The position numbers were made by a program, and so were the translations under genes. From Providencia manganoxydans (GTDB lineage Bacteria; Pseudomonadota; Gammaproteobacteria; Enterobacterales; Enterobacteriaceae): a stretch of 64,000 bases of DNA. The DNA is taken from contig NZ_CP067099.1 in assembly GCF_016618195.1 (NCBI RefSeq), forward strand, positions 3,162,001 to 3,226,000. Reading direction: 5' to 3'. Position 1 is the first letter of the stretch. The number at the start of each line of letters is the position of its first letter. Under the pieces are notes generated by a model. It searched no databases, was not told the origin of the DNA, and saw nothing but the letters and a program-made list of their open reading frames with translations. Below, piece by piece: positions 29,162 to 37,184 of this stretch.

Positions 29162-29240
29162 GCCACTGCTTTTCTTTGATGTCCCCATATTGAGGAGCCC
29201 GATAGCCAACTATATGTTTTATCGCTATCGGGTTTTTTGT
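29162..29240 (+). ncRNA. rybB: Small RNA RybB
   Basis: RybB is the Hfq-dependent, sigma-E-controlled sRNA that represses outer-membrane porin mRNAs. The first part, GCCACTGCTTTTCTTTGATG followed by TCCCCAT and GGAGCCC, matches what I recall of the E. coli RybB 5' seed and body. The 3' end is a terminator: CCCGATAGC and GCTATCGGG around an A+T-rich loop, then TTTTTTGTT. The terminator stem sequence differs from E. coli, but its form and the total length of about 80 nt agree. It lies downstream of grxA, the same neighbourhood as in E. coli. Confidence 0.88.
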
Positions 29241-29264
29241 TGCCTATACAAACTCAACTGAGTA

Positions 29265-29684
29265 TCACTCACCTTGCAAAGTGATGACTAACCTACGCTC
29301 ACCACCATAATTACGATGCTCACAAAGGTAAATTCCCTGCCAAGTCCCCAAATTTAATCGACCGTTTGTTATAGGAAGTACTAAACTCGCGCCTAAAATA
29401 CTGCTTTTCAAATGTGCAGGCATGTCGTCACTCCCTTCATAATTGTGTTGGTAATAAAGTTCGTTCTCAGGGATCGCATGATTAAAAAAACTTTCAAAAT
29501 CTTGCCTCACCGTATAGTCCGCATTTTCATTGATGGTAAGTGAGGCTGATGTGTGTTGAATAAATAGATTCAATAGCCCTATCTTGATCTGCTTGAGCTC
29601 AGGTAAGTGATGTAAGATTTCATCAGTAATCAAATGGAAGCCTCTTTCTTTTGCTGTTAACCTTATTTCTTTTTGGATCCACAT
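29265..29684 (-). CDS. yjbQ: YjbQ-family protein (UPF0047)
   Basis: The 139-residue product belongs to the YjbQ/UPF0047 family, which has weak thiamine-phosphate synthase-like activity in some members; its real role is uncertain. Conserved blocks are [40 protein letters not shown] and [20 protein letters not shown] chose the ATG at 29684, preceded by AAGGAG at proper spacing, over the GTG two codons upstream. It is convergent with rybB, its stop lying about 25 bases from the rybB terminator. Confidence 0.88.
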   Translation of the reverse strand: MWIQKEIRLTAKERGFHLITDEILHHLPELKQIKIGLLNLFIQHTSASLTINENADYTVRQDFESFFNHAIPENELYYQHNYEGSDDMPAHLKSSILGASLVLPITNGRLNLGTWQGIYLCEHRNYGGERRLVITLQGE

Positions 29685-29763
29685 AAGCACTCCTTAAAAA
29701 ACCTAAATATTTTTGTTAATTATCTATTGAGTAAATCATTAACAAAAAGTAAATTCGCCCCTT

Positions 29764-29904
29764 TATACTCTAAATACTTCAGGGTGCAGCTAGACAGCCT
29801 AAAGTTCAGGCAGCAAGCACATACATGAGTACAGGGCTGCTGCGAACAGACGCGGTCACTATCACTCACTGTAAAACGTTGTAACTTGAAGTATAACGAG
29901 TATT
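29764..29904. repeat. ERIC-type repeat, variant core, upstream of ybjG
   Basis: It begins TATACTCTAAATACTTCAGG and ends GTAACTTGAAGTATAACGAG. Its core (GTACAGGGCTGCTGCGAACA and GACGCGGTC) is the reverse complement of the core at 28488-28622, making the two an inverted pair that flanks grxA, rybB and yjbQ. The rest of the 309-base gap before ybjG holds nothing else I recognise. Confidence 0.8.
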
Positions 29905-29993
29905 TAGGACAAAGGGACTTTACCTGTTATGTGAGAAACTCTACTCTCTCGCTTTAAGTCTTAATTTTCACCCATTTTCCGAGGTACATTACC

Positions 29994-30602
29994 GTGCTGG
30001 AACAATTCAATCTGGATTTGTTTAACCTGATCAATGCAACCCCTGAGTCTGCAAGTGGCACCATTGCATTTGCCACAATCATAGCTAAACGCCTGATCTT
30101 ACTCTTTCCACTATTTACTGTTGCCTGCTGGTTTTGGGGCGCAAAACCAGATATGGAGCGCCAAAGAGCATTTGTCTGTAAAACGGCTTATGCGTTAGTG
30201 ATCGGCCTTGCTATTTCATGGCTAGTCGGTTTAATTGCACCTCATGATCGCCCTTTTGTGGTCGGTATTGGCACTAATTTCCTTGATCATAATGCAACTT
30301 CTTCTTTCCCAAGCAATCATGGCACCATCGTCTTCACCTTTGTATTTGCATTCTTGTTCTGGCTAAGAACTTGGGTTGGTTTGCTAATGTTAGTTCCCGC
30401 AATTGCTATTGCTTGGTCCCGTATTTATCTGGGTGTTCACTGGCCACTCGACATGGCTGGTGCATTTATTTTAGGTATGATTGCTTGCGGATTAAGCCAA
30501 ATCCTTTGGGCAATTGTAGGTTATAAAATCCAAGCACCTTTGACTCGCTTATATCACCTCATATTCTCCTCCCTTATACGTAAAGGTTGGCTTCAAGCGT
30601 AA
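29994..30602 (+). CDS. ybjG: Undecaprenyl-diphosphatase YbjG
   Basis: This PAP2-superfamily inner-membrane enzyme recycles undecaprenyl pyrophosphate in the periplasm for cell-wall synthesis. The 202-residue product begins with GTG (VLEQFNLDLFNLINATPES, as in E. coli YbjG) after a GAGG ribosome site. The phosphatase motifs are APHDRPFV, SSFPSNH and SRIYLGVHWPLDMAG. Where E. coli has PSDH this protein has PSNH, as in many other PAP2 enzymes. About five membrane helices are visible. A stem (TTCAGAGCTGG/CCAGCTCTGAA, 30614-30646) follows. Confidence 0.93.
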   Translation: MLEQFNLDLFNLINATPESASGTIAFATIIAKRLILLFPLFTVACWFWGAKPDMERQRAFVCKTAYALVIGLAISWLVGLIAPHDRPFVVGIGTNFLDHNATSSFPSNHGTIVFTFVFAFLFWLRTWVGLLMLVPAIAIAWSRIYLGVHWPLDMAGAFILGMIACGLSQILWAIVGYKIQAPLTRLYHLIFSSLIRKGWLQA

Positions 30603-30613
30603 TTATTCAATAA

Positions 30614-30646
30614 TTCAGAGCTGGTGATTTTTAATCCAGCTCTGAA
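30614..30646 (+). terminator. Hairpin after ybjG
   Basis: TTCAGAGCTGG and CCAGCTCTGAA form an 11-bp stem with an 11-base loop, 12 bases after the stop. The trailing T-run is poor (CTTTG), so termination may be only partial. Confidence 0.6.
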
Positions 30647-31450
30647 CTTTGCGTTGAATCAACATTTTGTTTTATTTTTTTATTCGTAAAATGAACAAAA
30701 AAGAACTTTTTCCGAAAAATAAATAACAGTAAATTAACAAATTTTTTGTAACGTTTTTTAATTATTTTTTTCTTCGCGAAATAAGTATTAGTTTTTAGTT
30801 TAATGAACTTTATTATTCATTAATGTATTTCCAATAAAAAAACTAAAAAAATGATAACTAATCACCCGATGAATCACTGCCAAAAACGAAAAAATATAAT
30901 TAAAAATCAACAACATAAAACAAACAATAAAACTATGCCCTGCATTTTTATTCAGTAATTCTTTTTAAAATTAATTTATTTTAACTATATTTATTTTTAA
31001 TAGCATCACTTCATTAACATAGTAACATTGCCCTCTTTAAATATAGATAAACATATAACTCCTTATGACTGTCTATTTTCTATCAGGATAAATAACACTA
31101 TTTCCATTTACCTTAAGGTAAATTTTTTAACATTTTTATAAAAATCGATAAATAGCAATATTTAGGACATTTTTCTCTTTTGAGAGTATGATCACGGTGA
31201 TTTCTACTAAAAATATGTACATTTGCACCCTCAAAATCGGTTTATCAAATTTACATATAAAATTAGCAAAACTGATTGAAAATAAATCTACTCTCAATTT
31301 TATATTTATTTCCAATCAGATTGTTACGTAGATACAAAAGACTGCACATTATATTTGGCGATTATTTGTTCGTACCAAAAGATTAAAACACCAGTGAGGT
31401 TTTTACCTTCACGGGGTGCCTATTTTTTGACTTTTATTTCGGAGACTATT
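30647..31450. other. Long A+T-rich leader region of sdaC
   Basis: About 800 bases with very few G or C residues separate ybjG from sdaC. Apart from a short palindrome ATCACGGTGAT near 31191-31201 and the leader hairpin at 31389-31424, I see no gene. Such DNA is typical of H-NS-bound, nutrient-controlled promoters; sdaCB in E. coli is controlled by CRP. No match to the full CRP consensus stands out. Confidence 0.45.
31389..31424 (+). promoter_or_regulatory. Leader hairpin followed by U-run before sdaC
   Basis: CACC...GTGAGGT, TTTT loop, ACCTTCAC...GGTG form a bulged stem. Shortly after comes TATTTTTTG, and the sdaC ATG is at 31451. It looks like an attenuator or a mRNA-stabilising hairpin; the function is inferred. 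Confidence 0.35.
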
Positions 31451-32767
31451 ATGGATACAACTCGAGTTGGTTCCATCGATAAAACAGCCTCGCAAACTAG
31501 GGATGCTCGCGCTTGGCGTAAAACTGACACAGTATGGATGCTGGGCTTATACGGTACAGCTATCGGCGCTGGTGTACTGTTTTTACCTATCAACGCAGGT
31601 ATGAGTGGATTACTGCCAGTTCTACTGATGTTGGTCTTAGCGTTCCCGATGACCTTTTTTGCCCACCGTGGGCTGACTCGATTCGTGCTTTCTGGCTCAA
31701 AACCAGAAGGTGATATCACTGAAGTCGTAGAAGAACATTTTGGCCGTACCGCAGGTAACTGGATCACCCTACTTTATTTCTTCGCTATCTATCCAATTCT
31801 GTTAGTTTATGGTGTATCTATCACCAATAACGTGCATAAATTCCTAACTGAACTGATGGGCTTTACTGCTCCACCACGCTGGTTATTAGCATTGGTGCTG
31901 GTTGGCGGGATCATGACAATTGTTTCTTTTGGTGAAAAATATATTGTCAAAGTGATGAGTATGTTGGTGTTCCCATTCATTGCAGTACTACTCGCTTTCT
32001 CTCTGTATATGATCCCTCATTGGAATGGCGCGGTACTCGATACCTTAACCATGGAAGGCATCGCTGAAGCAGCTAAGCACAGCGGCGGTCAAAGCATTTG
32101 GGTCACCATTTGGCTAACAATTCCAGTAATGGTTTTTGCATTTAACCACTCACCTATTATTTCAGCTTTTTCTGTTGCTAAACGTGAAGAATATGGCGAT
32201 CAAGCCGAGCAAAAATGTTCTCGTATCTTAGCATCTGCACATATCCTCATGGTGTTCACTGTCATGTTCTTTGTGTTCAGCTGTGTATTTACACTGTCTT
32301 CAGCTGATCTTGCTCAAGCAAAAGCACAAAATATCAGTATCCTTGACTATCTATCTGGTTACTTTGACCAGCCATTTATTAAGTTTGCAGCCGCAATTAT
32401 TGCTTTCGTTGCTATAATTAAATCATTCCTTGGCCACTATTTAGGTGCTCGTGAAGGTTTCAATGGCTTAGTTGAACGTGCTTATCGCGCAAAAGGTAAA
32501 ACTATTGATGTTCGCAAATTAAATCGTGGTACTGCTATCTTTATGTTAGTGACTACTTGGTTAGTTGCTACATTGAACCCTGGTGTACTGGATATCATTG
32601 AAAGCCTCGGTGGCCCAGTCATTGCTATCTTACTGTTCTTGATGCCAATGTATGCTATCAGTAAAGTCCCGGCAATGCGTAAGTACTCAGGTAAAATCAG
32701 CAATGTGTTTATTGTTATCATGGGATTAGTCGCTATCTCTGCTGCAATATACAAGCTGTTCTTCTAA
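31451..32767 (+). CDS. sdaC: Serine/proton symporter SdaC
   Basis: SdaC is an inner-membrane L-serine importer of the HAAAP family. The 438-residue product has about 11 hydrophobic segments. Near the N-terminus are WMLGLYGTAIGAGVLFLPIN and FAHRGLTRFVLSG, followed by HFGRTAGNWITLLYFFAIYP and, mid-protein, VFAFNHSPIISAFSVAKR. I chose the ATG at 31451, preceded by GGAG; the open frame extends 32 codons further upstream but into the leader hairpin. sdaB follows after 126 bases, giving the serine uptake-and-deamination unit known from E. coli. Confidence 0.95.
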   Translation: MDTTRVGSIDKTASQTRDARAWRKTDTVWMLGLYGTAIGAGVLFLPINAGMSGLLPVLLMLVLAFPMTFFAHRGLTRFVLSGSKPEGDITEVVEEHFGRTAGNWITLLYFFAIYPILLVYGVSITNNVHKFLTELMGFTAPPRWLLALVLVGGIMTIVSFGEKYIVKVMSMLVFPFIAVLLAFSLYMIPHWNGAVLDTLTMEGIAEAAKHSGGQSIWVTIWLTIPVMVFAFNHSPIISAFSVAKREEYGDQAEQKCSRILASAHILMVFTVMFFVFSCVFTLSSADLAQAKAQNISILDYLSGYFDQPFIKFAAAIIAFVAIIKSFLGHYLGAREGFNGLVERAYRAKGKTIDVRKLNRGTAIFMLVTTWLVATLNPGVLDIIESLGGPVIAILLFLMPMYAISKVPAMRKYSGKISNVFIVIMGLVAISAAIYKLFF

Positions 32768-32893
32768 TCAGCCTTATAGGAAGGTGTGACCACTCCGGCG
32801 GTCATACCTCCCCTCCTCAAAAACGATGCCGGAGCACACGGCATAGCATGCCTTAAAAATTAAGACACTGTTACTATATAGGAAGCGCTGAAT

Positions 32894-34261
32894 ATGATTA
32901 GCGTATTTGATATCTTCAAAATCGGTATCGGCCCATCAAGTTCCCACACCGTAGGACCAATGAAAGCAGGTAAGCAATTCGTTGAAGACTTGATCCAACA
33001 AGACCTACTCACCTCAACCACCCGTGTTACTGTCGATGTGTATGGTTCTTTATCATTGACTGGTAAAGGACATGCGACGGATATCGCAATTATTATGGGT
33101 CTTGCAGGTAACTTGCCGGATACTGTTGATATTGATGCTATTCCCAACTTTATTCGTCATGTTGAACTAAGTGGTAAATTACTACTCGCTCAAGGCCAAC
33201 ATGAAGTTGATTTCCCAGCTGAAGGCGGTATGAATTTTCATTCCACCAATTTGCCTTTACATGAAAATGGTATGACCATTACTGCTTATAATGCAGACAA
33301 AAGCATTTATAAAAAAACCTATTATTCTATTGGTGGTGGCTTCATTGTCGATGAAGAGCATTTTGGCCAATCTGATGAGCAATCTGTACAAGTCCCTTAT
33401 CCATATAAATACGCAGCCGACTTACAAAAGCATTGCAAGGAAACAGGGTTATCACTTTCAGCTCTGGTGATGCAAAATGAGTTAGCGCTACACAGTAAAG
33501 AAGAAATTCATCAATACCTTTCCGATATATGGAATGTAATGAAAGCAGGTATTGAGCGTGGCGTCACGACAGAAGGGCTATTACCCGGCCCACTACGTGT
33601 ACCACGTCGTGCAGCTGCGCTACGTCGTCAACTCGTTACTAGCGATAACACCAATACCGACCCAATGGCAGTAATTGATTGGATCAATATGTTCGCATTA
33701 GCAGTGAATGAAGAAAATGCTGCGGGAGGTCGTGTCGTCACAGCCCCAACTAATGGCGCCTGTGGCATTATTCCAGCGGTACTCGCTTATTATGACAAAT
33801 TTATTCGCCCTGTTAATGAAAACTCTTACACTCGCTATTTCTTAGTTTCTGGTGTGATTGGTTCATTATATAAAATGAATGCATCGATTTCGGGGGCTGA
33901 AGTTGGCTGCCAAGGTGAAGTCGGTGTCGCTTGTTCAATGGCTGCTGCGGGCCTAGCTGAATTGATGGGTGGTAGCCCTGAGCAAGTTTGTGTGGCAGCT
34001 GAAATCGCAATGGAACATAACCTCGGTTTAACGTGTGACCCTGTAGGTGGTCAAGTACAAGTTCCTTGTATTGAACGTAATGCAATCGCTTCGGTTAAAG
34101 CGGTTAATGCCGCAAGAATGGCGCTACGTCGTGTCAGTGATCCACGTGTTTGCTTAGATAAAGTGATCGAAACCATGTATGAAACCGGTAAAGATATTAA
34201 TGCAAAATACCGTGAAACTTCACAAGGTGGCTTAGCGATTAAATTAGCACACTGCGAGTAA
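32894..34261 (+). CDS. sdaB: L-serine ammonia-lyase (L-serine dehydratase)
   Basis: This cytoplasmic iron-sulfur enzyme converts L-serine to pyruvate and ammonia. The 455-residue product has the beta domain first ([22 protein letters not shown]) and the catalytic alpha domain after about residue 180, with [38 protein letters not shown] and [18 protein letters not shown]. The cysteines in these blocks ligate the 4Fe-4S cluster. The length equals that of E. coli SdaA/SdaB. The pairing with sdaC supports sdaB. A strong terminator follows immediately. Confidence 0.95.
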   Translation: MISVFDIFKIGIGPSSSHTVGPMKAGKQFVEDLIQQDLLTSTTRVTVDVYGSLSLTGKGHATDIAIIMGLAGNLPDTVDIDAIPNFIRHVELSGKLLLAQGQHEVDFPAEGGMNFHSTNLPLHENGMTITAYNADKSIYKKTYYSIGGGFIVDEEHFGQSDEQSVQVPYPYKYAADLQKHCKETGLSLSALVMQNELALHSKEEIHQYLSDIWNVMKAGIERGVTTEGLLPGPLRVPRRAAALRRQLVTSDNTNTDPMAVIDWINMFALAVNEENAAGGRVVTAPTNGACGIIPAVLAYYDKFIRPVNENSYTRYFLVSGVIGSLYKMNASISGAEVGCQGEVGVACSMAAAGLAELMGGSPEQVCVAAEIAMEHNLGLTCDPVGGQVQVPCIERNAIASVKAVNAARMALRRVSDPRVCLDKVIETMYETGKDINAKYRETSQGGLAIKLAHCE

Positions 34262-34265
34262 ACCT

Positions 34266-34296
34266 AAAGAGGCCAATGACTGTTATTGGCCTCTTT
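34266..34296. terminator. Terminator after sdaB
   Basis: AAAGAGGCCAAT and ATTGGCCTCTTT form a perfect 12-bp stem with a 7-base loop. It also lies at the 3' end of the minus-strand 228-residue gene (stop at 34300-34302), so it can end both convergent transcripts. Confidence 0.85.
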
Positions 34297-34299
34297 CTG

Positions 34300-34986
34300 C
34301 TACTTTAATAGATGTTCCGAATGATTTTGCCCAATGATAAACATCTTATTTAATTCGTAAACACTGTTAGCCGTTTGATCACCAAAAGCCGTTTCACGTT
34401 GCCCAATCATACCGCTGATCATCGATACCAATCCATCAAACATTGAAATAGAAAAATCAAAACAACTGATAAATACATTTATATTAATAATATTCTTTAT
34501 GATTTTATATGCATTTCCACCTTGTATTATACCATAATTCATGCCACTATTTTGTGCTTTTCCACCATGGCTTTCTATTCTGGTTATTTTATTATAGATA
34601 GGGCTTGATTCAATAAAGTCAGCGTGTATTCCCGCAAGATTAATTAGCATATTATTTTCATGATTACCAATTTTTTGATAATCAAATGAATATTTTTTTA
34701 GTTCGTTTGTTCCCATCCCATCTTCATGAAAGTTTTTTTCAACTAATTTTATTTTATTTTTTTCATCGCTTAATAGTTTTTTATACTCTTCATCAAGCCT
34801 TTTATATTTAATTTTAATTTCAGAAAAACCACTATCCATATCAATAGCATTCTCACCTTGTATAGAATCTTTCATTTTTATCTTTTCCATTTCTTTTTTA
34901 TTATTTATAATAGATTCATTAGTCATTGAGATAATGTCATGTATAAATCCTAAATATATTTCATTTACTTCCTTGCTAACTTTCAT
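34300..34986 (-). CDS. Repeat-family hypothetical protein, 228 aa
   Basis: I do not recognise this protein. The N-terminal half is charged and helical (residues 1-110, rich in Lys and Glu). The middle carries one copy and a half of the 15-residue repeat seen in the two upstream genes: HGGKAQNSGMNYGIIQGGNA (140-159), with a weaker hit at SIQGENAIDMDSG (41-53). A hydrophobic stretch follows (about 168-195, NVFISCFDFSISMFDGLVSM) that could be a membrane or buried helix. There is no signal peptide. The gene is A+T-rich and lies 81 bases after the 114-residue gene on the same strand; its ribosome site is weak. It ends at the sdaB terminator. Confidence 0.65.
   Translation of the reverse strand: MKVSKEVNEIYLGFIHDIISMTNESIINNKKEMEKIKMKDSIQGENAIDMDSGFSEIKIKYKRLDEEYKKLLSDEKNKIKLVEKNFHEDGMGTNELKKYSFDYQKIGNHENNMLINLAGIHADFIESSPIYNKITRIESHGGKAQNSGMNYGIIQGGNAYKIIKNIININVFISCFDFSISMFDGLVSMISGMIGQRETAFGDQTANSVYELNKMFIIGQNHSEHLLK
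34510..34569 (-). repeat. Coding repeat in the 228-aa protein
   Basis: This stretch encodes HGGKAQNSGMNYGIIQGGNA, which fits the consensus GxNYGxVxGGNAxNS found in tandem in the neighbouring genes. Confidence 0.7.
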
Positions 34987-35067
34987 TTCTATTTATTAAA
35001 AAGTTAAATTAAATGATTTGTTTTTTATTTTCAGTTAAGTAATAGAATAATGCCTCTATTTCATAAT

Positions 35068-35412
35068 TTACCCTCTCTCTATCATTAAATACTTCCTATT
35101 AAAATCCAATGTACCTTTTGTATTTAATCCATTTTTCATTGTTAGTAAATTATTCTGATAATCTTTATTTATAACAGCAAGACACATTATTTCTCTCAGA
35201 TTATCCCCTTCATTACGAATATCTGTACCTTTTATCATATGATAATTTATACCTTGATTAATCGCATCACCGGCAATAACTGTTCCATAGCCGGTTCCTG
35301 AATCTATTGCATTTCCAGAAATAATATTACCGTAATTATATCCTTGATTAACTGCATTACCACCTAAAACACGATTGTGACCATAATCTTTATATTCCAT
35401 ATTATTACTCAT
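35068..35412 (-). CDS. Repeat-family hypothetical protein, 114 aa
   Basis: This is a small protein of unknown function built mostly of a 15-residue tandem repeat: residues 11-23, 24-38, 39-53, 54-68 and a decayed unit to 83. The clearest units read GYNYGNIISGNAIDS and GTGYGTVIAGDAINQ. The register (short 13-residue first unit starting at residue 11) is the same as in the 421-residue neighbour, so the N-terminal modules are homologous. The C-terminal 30 residues are charged. There is no signal peptide or membrane segment. It is separated from the upstream gene by a perfect hairpin terminator (35458-35488), so it may have its own promoter. It could be a truncated paralogue of the large gene or a separate partner. 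Confidence 0.65.
   Translation of the reverse strand: MSNNMEYKDYGHNRVLGGNAVNQGYNYGNIISGNAIDSGTGYGTVIAGDAINQGINYHMIKGTDIRNEGDNLREIMCLAVINKDYQNNLLTMKNGLNTKGTLDFNRKYLMIERG
35164..35382 (-). repeat. Tandem 15-residue coding repeats in the 114-aa protein
   Basis: About five units of 45 bases each follow the pattern G-x-N-Y-G-x-(V/I)-x-G-G-N-A-x-N-S. The last unit is degenerate. The first unit is shortened to 13 residues, as in the 421-residue gene. Confidence 0.75.
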
Positions 35413-35457
35413 AATGGTTCATTACCCTTGTAATTAAAAACCTAATAATCTAACATA

Positions 35458-35488
35458 GTAAAAAGCCAGAATAATTCTGGCTTTTTAC
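35458..35488. terminator. Perfect hairpin between the two repeat genes
   Basis: GTAAAAAGCCAGAA and TTCTGGCTTTTTAC form a perfect 14-bp stem with a TAA loop. A-run on one side and T-run on the other make it a symmetrical bidirectional intrinsic terminator. It lies 12 bases after the 421-residue gene and 45 bases before the next gene. Confidence 0.85.
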
Positions 35489-35499
35489 TTAGCGTAAAA

Positions 35500-36765
35500 T
35501 TAAACAATATTTTTATCAATTAGAGTGAAATTAGCAATATGGTTAATGCCCTCTTTTACAATTTCCATGTATGAAATTCCAGGAGATACGCTGAGCATGC
35601 TGCTCATACTTTCAGCTAAGTTAGATAGAGTAGAATCACTTCTATCATCGGCCTCATTAACCACTCTTGTTATATTCATAAATAATGAATCATATTTAGC
35701 TTTATAACTGTCAAATTTAACACTGAGAGAATCATACTTAACATTTAGCGTATCAATTTTTACATTTAATTCTTTGTTTATTTTTCTCAAACCATTCAGA
35801 GTTGATGTTTTCTCATTCAATTCTTTTTGTTTCGCATTAATATCAGCAGTTAAATTAGTATTTGATTCTTTGGCTTCATCACACTCTTTTCTAAGCGTTT
35901 TGACTACCTTCTGTGCATCAGCAATCATTTTTTTAAATTCATTAATTTTTTCTGAGCTTTCTTTTTCCGCTTTACTTAATTTATTTTTATAGAATGTCAA
36001 CTCAACCTTAGCATCTTTAAGCTCTTTATTTTTTAAATTATACGATTCTGTTGATTTAGTTAAACTATCCTTTAAACCATCAATTTCTTTTTTCTGTGTT
36101 CCTACCAATGATTTTAGCTCTTTAATCGCTTTTTTATTTGAATCTGAAATAGCATTATTTTCAGCAATCACATCCCTTTGCTTTAAGATTATTTCATTTA
36201 ACTCAGTAATCTCTTTGTGCTTCTTATCGAGTTGAACACTAAGCTCTGCTATCGTTTTTTTATTATTTTCTATTGTTGCTCTGTTTTTTTCTTCTTCTTG
36301 AATTAAGCGTTCATTCTCTTGTTTCAGGCTCTCATATTCAGACTGTAATTCAACAAATTCTGACATTGATAACTCAAATATCGCTTCGTTTTTTACATAT
36401 TCTGCCATGCCTTTTTGAAGCCCCCTAATCGCAACACCACCAGTGATATAACATTGGTTGAAATAACCCTCGCCATTAGATGCACTTCCTCCTAAAACAT
36501 CATCTTGATTCAAACCATTGTTAATCCCTCCGCCTCCTTGAACATACCCTCTATTATCTCCTTTATTATCAGCTCCCCCCCCAAAAATATTACCTTGATT
36601 AATATTATTATTATTAGCATTCCCACCACTCACTGTTCCATCGCCAATACCGGAGTCAAATGCATTGCCCCCTTTAATACGGTTGTAATTAGCACCGCTA
36701 TTAGCTGCATTTCCACCTTGAACTTTATTTCTACCAAAAGCTGAGTTTATATCTAGCTTAGCCAT
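35500..36765 (-). CDS. Repeat-headed coiled-coil protein, 421 aa
   Basis: I do not recognise this protein. It has three parts: seven tandem units of a 15-residue repeat (residues 11-115, for example GANYNRIKGGNAFDS and GIGDGTVSGGNANNN), a long Lys/Glu-rich heptad region that should form a coiled coil (about 130-365), and a short C-terminal domain (about 366-421) with a hydrophobic SMLSVSPGISYMEIV segment. The repeat spacing of Gly, Asn and small residues suggests a beta-solenoid-like head, which is inference. No signal peptide or membrane segment is seen. AAGGA lies about 10 bases before the ATG. It is the first of three co-directional genes sharing the repeat, lies next to an ERIC and an IS3 element, and is clearly A+T-rich. 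A structural, secreted or phage-tail-like role is possible. Confidence 0.7.
   Translation of the reverse strand: MAKLDINSAFGRNKVQGGNAANSGANYNRIKGGNAFDSGIGDGTVSGGNANNNNINQGNIFGGGADNKGDNRGYVQGGGGINNGLNQDDVLGGSASNGEGYFNQCYITGGVAIRGLQKGMAEYVKNEAIFELSMSEFVELQSEYESLKQENERLIQEEEKNRATIENNKKTIAELSVQLDKKHKEITELNEIILKQRDVIAENNAISDSNKKAIKELKSLVGTQKKEIDGLKDSLTKSTESYNLKNKELKDAKVELTFYKNKLSKAEKESSEKINEFKKMIADAQKVVKTLRKECDEAKESNTNLTADINAKQKELNEKTSTLNGLRKINKELNVKIDTLNVKYDSLSVKFDSYKAKYDSLFMNITRVVNEADDRSDSTLSNLAESMSSMLSVSPGISYMEIVKEGINHIANFTLIDKNIV
36421..36735 (-). repeat. Tandem 15-residue coding repeats in the 421-aa protein
   Basis: Seven consecutive units of 39-48 bases encode G-x-N-x-G-x-V-x-G-G-N-A-x-N-S variants. 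The DNA of the units is diverged (the protein pattern is conserved better than the bases), so the repeats are old and under selection for the residue pattern. Confidence 0.8.
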
Positions 36766-36952
36766 AATTATTATTCCTTTTTAATATAATTAAAGTGAAT
36801 CCATTCGCTATAATTTATTTAAATCATTGAATATGAAAAATACAATAATTCACTATCGAATGAATAACTAGATTATGAGTTAATTTAAAAACATTTCAAT
36901 TGAAGTTTGTCTGTTAAATATAACTCTTTTTCAACTGGTTTTTTAATTAATA
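36766..36952. other. Upstream region of the repeat-protein genes
   Basis: This A+T-rich stretch should hold the promoter of the minus-strand trio. It shows loosely related dyads (TGAATCCATTCG and CACTATCGAATGAAT) but no clear promoter. It ends at an ERIC element. Confidence 0.4.
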
Positions 36953-37093
36953 TATACTCTAAATAATTCGAGATGCAGTTAGGCGACAAGTGAATGAGTC
37001 GCTGGGAACCTACATAAGTAGGTGACTAGTGCGAATGAGCGTAGTCAACATATATTAACGAAAAGCACTGCAACTTGAAGTATGACTAGTATA
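36953..37093. repeat. ERIC-type repeat beside the IS3 element
   Basis: Full-length copy: TATACTCTAAATAATTCGAG at one end and CTGCAACTTGAAGTATGACT at the other, with the classical core CTACATAAGTAGGTGACTAG. The IS3 element begins 38 bases further on. Confidence 0.88.
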
Positions 37094-37184
37094 TAGAAAA
37101 GGCGTCATGTAGGCGCCTTATATATTAAATATGACCGGTCCTAAATAAAGTTGACACTTTTCCAATCTAAAATTGGAGAGTGTA

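Noticed and set aside
31355..31450. N-terminal extension of SdaC by 32 residues
   Set aside because: The extension covers the leader hairpin and U-run, and family members start near the ATG at 31451.
35525..36744. Plus-strand open frames opposite the 421-aa repeat protein
   Set aside because: They are antisense shadows of the biased, Lys/Glu-rich coiled-coil and repeat codons; none has a ribosome site.
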